Source: Melampsora larici-populina 98AG31
Lineage: Eukaryota; Basidiomycota; Pucciniomycetes; Pucciniales; Melampsoraceae
Direction of reading: 5' to 3'
Length of the DNA: 11,316 nucleotides
Assembly (NCBI RefSeq): GCF_000204055.1
Contig: NW_006768868.1
Span: forward strand, 129,639 to 140,954
In this document: positions 1 through 6,871 of the stretch, piece after piece
Numbering within the stretch: the first letter of the stretch is position 1
How the letters are laid out: the number at the start of each line of letters is the position of its first letter
Made by a program: the position numbers and the translations under genes
Notes under the pieces: generated by a model
Told to the model about the DNA's origin: nothing
Databases searched by the model: none
Seen by the model: only the letters and a program-made list of their open reading frames with translations

Positions 1-1079
1 AGTGGGTGTCCCGCCACCCTCTAGTACCCCCCTTTTGACTGCACACACCAAACAATGTTCACTGGCCTTGCCATGTATTCCTTCTACCAATTTTTTCAAC
101 TCAAATTTTCATATGTGACATACTTTTTCCACTCAATGTGTCAAACTGGCCATCACATATCCAAGAATGGATAAGGTAATGAATAACCTTGCATTTGTAG
201 CACCCAAACCCAATTATGACACAGCCTGTTTGAACCACCCAAACTAATCACAACTCAGAACACAATATGTTCAATCCATGATATTTTGTACACCAATTAA
301 CACCCCTTGAAGTTGAAATATCCACATCCCTTTACATCATATATCATATCATGGCTACTTGGTAGGTCAATGTGACAAACAGTCAAGCAAGTTTTGAGTT
401 ATTGAAATTTGGTGGGTGCAATCAAATATAAAATGAACACAACTAAGACCAATGGCATGAATCGTGAGGTTGATCTTAAGGTTAATGGATTTTTTAAAAT
501 GAAAGCAATGTGATTCTCACAAGCTTTGATAAGAAAGTGACTGGAATCTATTGAATGCACAGACATATGTCAATAGCAAACCCAATTTCTCAAGGAACAA
601 ACCTGGTCCTTGGCAATGGGCTTTCCTAAAGGAAGATTGTAAATCAAAACATGTTGATAAAGTACACATTCTATGCAAATAAATTTACCCAACTTGAATC
701 ATAGCCAAAACTTTAGGCAAAATATTAACCCAAAGCTCATTGCAAATCCTAGACTTACAGACTTTCTTTCAACCCCTCCCACTGTTTTTTCCAATTTCAA
801 ACTGCAACTGACCATGCAAATCACCCAAAGGTTTAATTGATTCAATCAGCAGGTCATCATTAATGATTTCCTGTTTCATTTGATTTTAAGCTTTATAAGC
901 TCTTGAATTTGACTTTGAAATTTTTCTGGTTTGATGTGTTGCCATAATTTGGTTGAGACTGACTCTAATTATTTCTGAAATTTTGATGTGTAAACCAATC
1001 CTGGATTTCCCAATGATTCTGAAATTAACTTATAAAACTGTTGAACTCACAAAACTAAAAGATCAGTTTCCATGAAATT
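1..1079. other. AT-rich stretch with no supported gene
   Basis: No open frame with an ATG, splice logic or protein-like composition was found. The DNA is AT-rich with very few CG dinucleotides, as expected of intergenic or decayed repeat DNA. The first 40 bases are C-rich and differ from what follows, so they could be the edge of an element cut by the window, but nothing identifies it. Confidence 0.5.
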
Positions 1080-1379
1080 TCAACAGAATGAGGAATAAAA
1101 GTCTACGTGTACTGACATCCTCACTAATTTTTTTAAATTTTTACTAGGCTGGTCAGCAGCGGGTGGGGTGTTGAACATATATGAGCTTATATGGGAGGCA
1201 TTTAGCATTTGCTTCATGATATCATCAGTGGATAACACCATGATTGATCTCACTTGATTATTCTGAATCCATCCTATCAAACCGGCTGTTCCAAGCAAAA
1301 AACCATTTGTTGAAGCTGGATAAATTCCATTATTGATGGGTGAATTTGGCAGCCACAGAACTTCAAGTACTAATATTAA
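1080..1379 (-). pseudogene. unidentified open frame, possible exon or gene fragment
   Basis: A minus-strand frame runs 99 sense codons (about 1379 down to 1083) plus a TGA at 1082-1080. A TAG lies immediately upstream at 1382-1380. It has no ATG near its 5' end; the first is about 45 codons in, within SIMVLSTDDIMKQM. The stretch EVLWLPNSPINNGIYPAS followed by GTAGLIGWIQNNQVRS reads like real protein, while the last 20 residues (after NLKK) come from A/T-rich DNA and look non-coding. I recognise no family. It could be an exon with unseen splice partners, a fragment of a mobile-element gene, or chance. There is no catalytic motif, signal peptide or zinc site. Confidence 0.22.
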
Positions 1380-1792
1380 CTACCAGAATTATCAATGTGT
1401 GTGGTCTACAATACATGATATAGCACTATTGAAGTAGATGTATCTATCTCAAGAGGCAAATGGAAAGCACTGGTGGTAACCCAAAGCACCGGTAGGTTCT
1501 TCTGGAGTTGATTATGCTGACAAAACCGATCAAACCTTTGTAAAATTGCATTGCAAGCTCAAAAAACAGCCCAAAACAGACCACTATGTAATACCTCAAG
1601 ATCTTTCATTCCAATTTATGTGGATCATTTGAACTTCCTCATCCACCAAAATCCCCATTCAGATACTACTACTCAAAAAGACAACATGTTGAATTTCAAT
1701 AAGACTTCATACCTATGAATAAACTTGGTGTACAATGAAATACAGTAGCTAAAGGATCATGAACCAATTTTTGATGTGGTTAAATGAATCAG
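1380..1792. other. no supported feature
   Basis: AT-rich, CpG-poor sequence with no convincing open frame on either strand. It lies just past the stop of the tentative minus-strand gene at 1793-2600, so part of it could be that gene's 3' untranslated region. No canonical AATAAA was recognised. Confidence 0.4.
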
Positions 1793-2600
1793 TTACACCA
1801 ACCAGCCTCTTGTGACCAATTCAAGACGGGCATGCAATCTTTGAAAGTTTGTCCAATACTTGATCCAGATGGAGGCAATTTTGTCTTTGGTCAGTTGGAG
1901 TTCTTGATTCAAAGTTTGGATTCTTGTTCCCATTGATAAAACTTTGTCGATGTTTGTGTTTGTCTTCTCTTTCAATGAAAGACAAACATCAATATCAGCT
2001 GTTCTGATTGTGTCAATTGGTTGGCTAGCCGCAGATTTGGAATATGAAGAACAACCACTGTCTGACATGCAAGCAGGCACTTTATGATTGTACTCATGTG
2101 ATCGTTCCAAGAATGTGCGTGTTGCAAAGTGCAGTTTTGTAGCTGTATCAAGCGCGCATAATTTTAAGAAGGACGACCTAATCAATCTTCCAGTTTTTGC
2201 TGAAGCAATGAGATTGAAATGAAGGCTGCGACTCCATCTGGTTGGTGTTGATCTGTGGTTCTATATCACAGAGACGATGCTACCAAATGACAATCATGAG
2301 GGGGTGGCATTGTATGTACACATGGTGATGCTGGTGATGTTTTGTCAATTCGATTGGCCAAACATAATTATTCTTGGTCACGTGTTTTGCTTCATTACCA
2401 CTATCATGCCCAACGGTGTTGAATTTGTTTCTTCTTATATTATCTGATCTCCTGCTTTGATGTGGATTTCTAACTGACATCATTTCTATTTTGTCTTCAT
2501 AAACTAACTTGATGTTGATGCGAATGGTGAGTTGATGAAGCTGTCTGGTCTTGCTGGATATTAAAAATAATGGTTGACATTGATTTGATAGTTGAGACAT
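1793..2600 (-). CDS. tentative two-exon gene, hypothetical protein with C-terminal coiled coil
   Basis: Model: exon 1 is 2600-2320 from an ATG, intron 2319-2253 (67 nt, donor GTACAT, acceptor CCACAG, possible branch site CTCAT), exon 2 is 2252-1793 ending in TAA; 741 nt, 246 residues. The two exons lie in different frames and the intron joins them exactly (93 codons plus GT, then A completes a valine). Neighbouring AGs in the intron would give early stops. Residues 1-93 are polar and basic with a His-rich end (KHHQHHHV). Residues about 185-240 (LSLKEKTN to RLHARLELV) have spaced I/L/V/M residues suggesting a coiled coil. There is no signal peptide, membrane segment or known catalytic motif. 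Function and family are unknown. It may be a real low-expression gene, a mobile-element accessory ORF or a decayed copy. The C-terminal half is the more convincing part. Confidence 0.35.
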
Positions 2601-2660
2601 GAGAATTGAGTTTTGAATGATGATGATATCGAATGATATCTTGATTATTGATTCATTGAT

Positions 2661-2683
2661 GAATCAGCAATTGTTGCTGATTC
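2661..2683. repeat. perfect 10-bp inverted repeat (hairpin)
   Basis: GAATCAGCAA at 2661-2670 is followed by a 3-nt spacer and its exact reverse complement at 2674-2683. It lies about 60 bp upstream of the start codon of the tentative gene at 1793-2600, so it could be a promoter palindrome or a chance hairpin in AT-rich DNA. Only the symmetry is directly seen. Confidence 0.6.
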
Positions 2684-3311
2684 AATTTGAAGGTCTAGTA
2701 TTTGAATGCAAATGTAAGTTTGCATGTGGATGAGTTTGTAACAATTTGACAATGATGATCAATGTGAATCGGTGAGAAATCCTAAGAGGGAAAGTATTGC
2801 CAAAGAGTCGTGGGTTTAGATGGTCAAGAAGTTGAATAGGGTGGTTGCTCGTATATTTACTGTTGGGTGCTTGTGGGTTCAAGATACCAGCGCATCAAAC
2901 TTAAATTGATTGAGATAATTCTTGATGAGTCGGTCATCCTATAAAGTCTGATATCAGTTTTTTGTAAGGGTAGAGAAGAAGAAAGCCAATTTACATTCAC
3001 TAGTTGAAGGTGGTTTAATGATTGGTTCAAGATCAAGGTTTGATGTAAGTCGAGAGTATTTGTTGTAACTGATTCTGAGCTACACGTTCATAAAGAAAAC
3101 ATCATTAAATCATGATGATGTGATAAGAAATGAAGCGTGTTACCATTTCTGGAATTCCCAAATGGATGAAAAAGATTCTAGAAAAGTTTTTGATGAATGA
3201 ATGATTTTACTTGTTGAATCAATAAAGATTGGATAAGTAGGCAAAGAGTTTAAGATGATATGTATTTAAGAATTGGTTGGTAATTTGCCTACACTCAATG
3301 TTAAGATAAAT
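2684..3311. other. low-complexity A/T/G-rich stretch, no supported gene
   Basis: Dominated by GATGATG-, TTGAT- and AAGA-type runs. The only minus-strand frame over 60 codons lacks an ATG at its 5' end and encodes low-complexity N/H/P/L text, so I do not call it. Confidence 0.45.
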
Positions 3312-3773
3312 TTACCAAAGCAATTCAGATGTAAAGGCATCATGGATAGTAGTTGTATGGAGGAGAAATTGAGGATGTTCTATGACACATTTGCTGACAC
3401 AATCGGTCTCGTCCAGTGGCCTAAAATCACAATGTGACGGGTTTGGTTCAGGCGGTGGTGGGCCAGGGATGCCTGGTCTTGAGCAGGCAATATTAATATG
3501 ACCTGAGTTACTCATGATGGTAGTGACAACGGCACATCAGGCATTTCAAGGGTGATGAGCAGGCTCACCATTAACGGTGAGAGAAGAGGATTGAAGCAAT
3601 GGAATTAGCGTGGGGCTGAAAACTGGACCCGTATAGAGGTAGTCGTGCAGCAAGCACAGAGATTGGTAGAGGCAAGTAGAGCAGAAGCTGAAGGCTGTAG
3701 AAGGAAAAGTATAGGAAAGGTACCAGGTATAGAACAATGAAGGCTGAGTACTGGGAACAGTTGGCAAGAACAT
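3312..3773 (-). CDS. tentative two-exon gene, small hypothetical protein
   Basis: Model: exon 1 is 3773-3569 from an ATG, intron 3568-3503 (66 nt, donor GTGAGC, acceptor ACTCAG, branch candidate CTGAT), exon 2 is 3502-3312 ending in TAA; 396 nt, 131 residues. Of the three minus-strand frames over exon 1, only this one stays open to the donor, and the phase (G + GT = Gly) leads into the exon 2 frame. Residues 1-68 are rich in Ser, Leu, Tyr, Phe and Pro with five Cys. Residues about 70-131 carry a proline run (PGIPGPPPPEPNPSH) and a Cys pair (TDCVSKCVIEHP). I see no clean signal peptide, though exon 1 is fairly hydrophobic. A shorter alternative starts at an ATG at 3515-3513 inside the intron and encodes 67 residues with no splicing. 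Family unknown. Exon 1 is pyrimidine-rich on the coding strand, which keeps frames open by chance. Confidence 0.3.
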
Positions 3774-4547
3774 TTATTTAAGTATATAGATCTATAGTTT
3801 CAAATATTCACTATGTTTATCAACAACTTAAATATCCTGTGTTGTACCACCAGCTGTGTGAATAGATAGGTTCCAAGCTTGAACCATGTTTTTTGGCTGT
3901 TATTCTATTGTTTTTAGCTTGCTTAAGTATTACGATGATATAAGGGTTTGAAAAATGAATACAATGTAATGAGATTGAGGAATGATCAGAGTCAGAAGTT
4001 GAAGATGGAAGTGGTATTCATTTGATTGAACACATTGATAAGGGTTTGGATCGATTGACTGGAGGTAGATTTTGTTTAGATTCATAAAGATGATGATTGG
4101 AAAATCCTCCCAGTGTCCAAAACTTGGGCTGCTCAAAACTCACAATTTTCCCGGCAGGAATTGGAGGTTTTGACAGGTTTTGTTCAAATTGATAGTTCTC
4201 CGTTAAAGTTTATGATTGCTTGAAAATCCGGGGGTCTCAGGCCCAGCTTGGGGTATAAACCTTAAGCCCCTCTTTAAGAGCAGACATAGCCACATTGGAA
4301 GAGGGTTTTAGTAAAGCGAGCCAGATTTCAAAGTCTCATATCATAGATCTTGATTAGCTTACCAATGTCCACAGCATGTAGATATTTCTCTCGACTAGGG
4401 CTTTGTTGCAGCAATTTTTGATCTTAGGAGTTCCTGACCCTCACTCAAAGACTGAAGATATATTTTGAATGAACTGTTAAACTCTTCAAAGCATTTTATT
4501 TCCAGAAACCACTTGAAATTGAAAAATTCCAAATACATAGTATCAAA
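3774..4547. other. no supported gene; AT-rich flank of the transposon nest
   Basis: No frame with good coding character. A short GC-richer patch near 4215-4275 interrupts AT-rich sequence and could be a remnant of an older element, but I found no terminal repeats around it. The last seven bases (4541-4547, TATCAAA) are the candidate left target-site copy of the element that follows. Confidence 0.45.
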
Positions 4548-4673
4548 GGGCCTGTTTGGCTGCTTTAGCCAAAAAGTGTACACAGAAACACTTTTTCAAT
4601 CTGCCCCTTTTTCATGGGGCGGAATGAAAAACTTGAATTTTGGTTATACAATTATCAAACATTCAACCAAAGA

Positions 4674-4862
4674 CTAACTTAACTAAGTCCCTCTTGGACG
4701 TGCGAGTAGTCGAGAGAGGGACTTATGGCTTATACATGAATTTTGGCGTGTGAGCCAAAAATTTTTGGCTGGGGACTTTTTCAACCCTGAATAGCTCCGT
4801 CCCCTGCAAATAAATATCCTCTGGAGCTAAGAAAGGCCTTGTGCGCCTGCTCAACCTACACA
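4674..4862 (+). repeat. left terminal inverted repeat of the nested MULE-type MITE
   Basis: 189 bp, pairing gaplessly with 5072-5260. It contains a subterminal hairpin of its own: AAGTCCCTCT (4685-4694) and its exact complement AGAGGGACTT (4715-4724), so each arm can fold on itself as well as with its partner. Confidence 0.85.
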
Positions 4863-5071
4863 TATTGGGTCTTTTAAATTTATTACTTGGGTTTCAGAAA
4901 GTGCTGAAAACCAGACTTGAAAAATTGATTTTTGTGTAACAATCCAGCTTGTCTGGTGTGAGGTTTTGACACGTTGAACAGCTTTCTCAGGTATTGTAGT
5001 GTTTTTTCCAGTCTCTACCCTCTCATTACTCTGCAATAAATGGGCGAGATAAGGAGGGAGACACATTCAGG

Positions 5072-5260
5072 TGTGTAGGTTGAGCAGGTGCACAGGACTT
5101 CTCTTTGGTCCAGATGATATTTATGTGTAGGGGACAGAGATATGGGGGTTTGAAAAAGTCACCAGCCAAAGTATTTTGGCTCACACACCAAAATTTGTGT
5201 ATAAGCCATAAGTCCCTCTCTCGACTACTCGCTTGTCCAAGAGGGACTTAGTTAAGTTAG
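5072..5260 (-). repeat. right terminal inverted repeat of the nested MULE-type MITE
   Basis: The reverse complement matches 4674-4862 at 164 of 189 positions with no gaps. The subterminal AAGTCCCTCT hairpin is conserved in this arm too, although the flanking positions have diverged. Confidence 0.85.
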
Positions 5261-5383
5261 AACCAAAGAGCTCATTGAAAAATTGAAACAGAGGGGCAAA
5301 TAAGGGCAAAAAGTGTTTTTGGTCTCAAAAACAGCCTCAAGGCTATTTTTCAAAATTGAAGAGTTTTTGATCAAATGAAGCAC

Positions 5384-5640
5384 TGCAAACATTATTCAAC
5401 TTCCCCAAGTGGGCAGGAAAAAGTGATTGGGAGTATGATTTGTCATAAAATGATCTATCACTCCACACCTGAGCCATAACACCCACACTACATATGTGTA
5501 GCAGGCTCAGTGAATATGTGGTTATCATGTACATACAGTTCTGCTCAGTTATCTGCTCATCAGGATAAGTTATTCATATGTAATACATGCTGTAACTTTT
5601 TTGAGATCAAAAAAAGCATTCCAAAGATTGACTACATACA
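5384..5640 (+). repeat. left internal arm of the outer palindromic element
   Basis: Pairs with about 5747-6005 on the opposite strand. Landmark matches include CATTCAACTTCCCCAA-type, CACACCTGAGCCAT, CACCCACACTACATATGTG and TATCATGTACATACAG blocks. Boundaries are approximate because the alignment was made by eye and needs small gaps. Confidence 0.75.
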
Positions 5641-5746
5641 CTGACTCAATGTTTTGGTGTAATCTCATGAACTCAACTGTATGTAACACCCTTTCTGTTA
5701 CTAAGAAATAGCTTCAACAATATTGCCTGAGCACCTACAGAATTAT

Positions 5747-6005
5747 ATGTAGTGAATTTTGGGCACAATTTTTTCAAAGTCAAAAAAGTTACATGTGGTA
5801 TAACATGTGATTTATTTCTGCTGGTGGGCAAAAAACTGAGCAGACCTGTATGTACATGATAGCCAACTATTGACTTAGCTTGCCGCACATATGTAGTGTG
5901 GGTGAAATGGCTCAGGTGTGCAGTATTAGATTCTTTGATGACAAACTGTACTATCAATCATTTTCCTCTTACAATTTGGGGAAGTTGAATGATGTTTACA
6001 GTGTG
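5747..6005 (-). repeat. right internal arm of the outer palindromic element
   Basis: Inverted partner of about 5384-5640. The 5641-5746 loop between the arms is AT-rich and without a gene. Divergence between the arms is clearly greater than between the arms of the nested element, consistent with greater age. Confidence 0.75.
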
Positions 6006-6114
6006 AAGTTACCACAGGCCGGTTTTTTGATGAAAATCAAAAACTGTTTTTAGGTTCCAGCCAAACAGGCCCTAGCAAATCTAGCTTTGAGTCTCTAAAC
6101 ATAGCAGTTTTAGA

Positions 6115-6158
6115 TAGACCCAACTCCAGTGCTAAATAGACCTAAAACCGGTGCTAAA
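6115..6158. repeat. 22-bp tandem duplication, two copies
   Basis: Copy 1 at 6115-6136 and copy 2 at 6137-6158 agree at 18 of 22 positions. Both begin TAGACC and end GTGCTAAA. It lies about 40 bp outside the right end of the outer transposon. Function unknown; it may be a microsatellite-scale slippage product or a remnant of another repeat. Confidence 0.6.
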
Positions 6159-6871
6159 TCTGAATGAGTGTCATGAAAAGGGCTTATTTGTCAACTTGAA
6201 TGTAGAAATGAAAGAAAAAAAATATAAAAGATCTTGACACTGTGGCCAAATGCACAACATTTGGTGAATTCCATTGGGACCCGAGACACGGTGGATGAGA
6301 GCAGCGGCGGGGCCAGGGAGAACCTGGCCCCAGGTAGAGAGCAGATCCAGACTGGAAATTTTCCATCTGCACAGTTCCTGTATGCATCAGCTCACTGATC
6401 AGACACCTCAAGTTTGGATTGAGAAAAAACACCTCAAAAAGAAATATATAAATTTCATTTTCAAAAACTGTCCCCCCACCCTACACAAAAATTGTTAACA
6501 AAAGACAACAAAGGTAAAAAGACCGAAGAGAAACTTTTGAAACACATAAGAGTGAGATGTAGTAGGACACAGTAAGCTAACAAGGGAGGAGAAGATGGAA
6601 TTGTAAGACTAGAGATAGCGGTTCCCATGGGCCACCCACCCGCCTCTGCTCACAAAAACCTTTCTCCAACAGGCAGTCCACGGCCTATGCCCCCCCACAG
6701 ACCAGGTCGGAGCCTTTAAAAAGACAAAGACCTGAGAAAAACAAGAAGACAGAAGTGTTTTTAACAAGAACCGAATGAACCAGTCAAGGTCCAAAGATTG
6801 TAATAAAGGTCATAAAATTGATGAAATTAGTCAAACTAAATTCAAGAGTTCAACCTTCTTCTGTGAATTCT
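6159..6871. other. non-coding interval downstream of the zinc-finger gene
   Basis: No frame here starts with ATG and reads as a believable protein. The part near 6750-6871 lies just past the zinc-finger stop codon and probably contains its 3' untranslated region; I see no clear AATAAA on the minus strand. Two GC-rich patches stand out from the AT-rich background, 6285-6350 and 6617-6717. Neither matched any structural RNA I could check by eye (tRNA, 5S, U6, SRP). Confidence 0.45.
6309..6331. repeat. GC-rich perfect hairpin
   Basis: GGGGCCAGG (6309-6317) pairs perfectly with CCTGGCCCC (6323-6331) around a 5-nt loop. This is a very stable stem in an otherwise AT-rich region. It could be part of a structured RNA or of an older GC-rich repeat; no run of T follows it. 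Confidence 0.65.

Larger units (their letters stand above)
4674..5260. mobile_element. nested Mutator-like MITE, 587 bp
   Basis: Two 189-bp terminal inverted repeats (4674-4862 and 5072-5260) flank a 209-bp spacer. A gapless hand alignment of the arms gives 25 mismatches (about 87% identity), and the outermost 26 bp are identical. The perfect 9-bp target duplication plus long inverted repeats are the established hallmarks of Mutator-like (MULE) elements, hence the assignment. No transposase is encoded. A 71-codon minus-strand frame across the spacer (5066-4851) has an ATG but no recognisable domain and ends inside the left arm, so I treat it as chance. It sits in the left part of the outer element and is therefore the later arrival. 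Confidence 0.85.
4665..5269. repeat. perfect 9-bp target-site duplication of the inner element
   Basis: AACCAAAGA occurs at 4665-4673 and again at 5261-5269, exactly bordering the inverted repeats of the inner element. Nine bases is the characteristic target-site length of Mutator-like elements, and the perfect match argues that this insertion is fairly young. Confidence 0.85.
4548..6072. mobile_element. palindromic non-autonomous DNA transposon (outer element)
   Basis: The ends GGGCCTGTTTGGCTG (4548-4562) and its exact complement (6058-6072) form 15-bp terminal inverted repeats. Long internal arms also pair: about 5384-5640 against about 5747-6005, roughly 257 bp each and about three-quarters identical by eye, around a spacer of about 100 bp. 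The total is 1525 bp. Removing the nested 587-bp element and one 9-bp duplication leaves about 929 bp. There is no transposase frame, so it would need enzymes in trans. The termini resemble those of hAT or PIF/Harbinger MITEs, but the target duplication does not settle the superfamily. The left arm has extra material between 4563 and 5383 with no matching partner on the right, partly explained by the nested element and perhaps by a third insertion. A transcript through it would fold into long double-stranded RNA. Confidence 0.75.
4541..6079. repeat. candidate 7-bp target-site duplication of the outer element (one mismatch)
   Basis: TATCAAA at 4541-4547 directly abuts the left terminus and TAGCAAA at 6073-6079 directly abuts the right one, a 6 of 7 match. 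The match is short and imperfect, so it is suggestive only. A typical hAT copy would have 8 bp and a PIF/Harbinger copy 3 bp. Confidence 0.4.

Noticed and set aside
2682..2882. 66-codon minus-strand frame rich in N, H, P and L
   Set aside because: It starts with TTG and reads as low-complexity sequence; no splice partner was convincing.
4851..5066. 71-codon frame in the spacer of the nested MITE as a transposase remnant
   Set aside because: No transposase motif (no DDE or zinc ligands), and it runs into the inverted repeat. It is most likely chance.
6223..6230. TATAAAAG on the plus strand as a promoter for a U6-like RNA or for the frame at 6274-6498
   Set aside because: No U6 sequence follows, and the frame begins with TTG and has no coding character.
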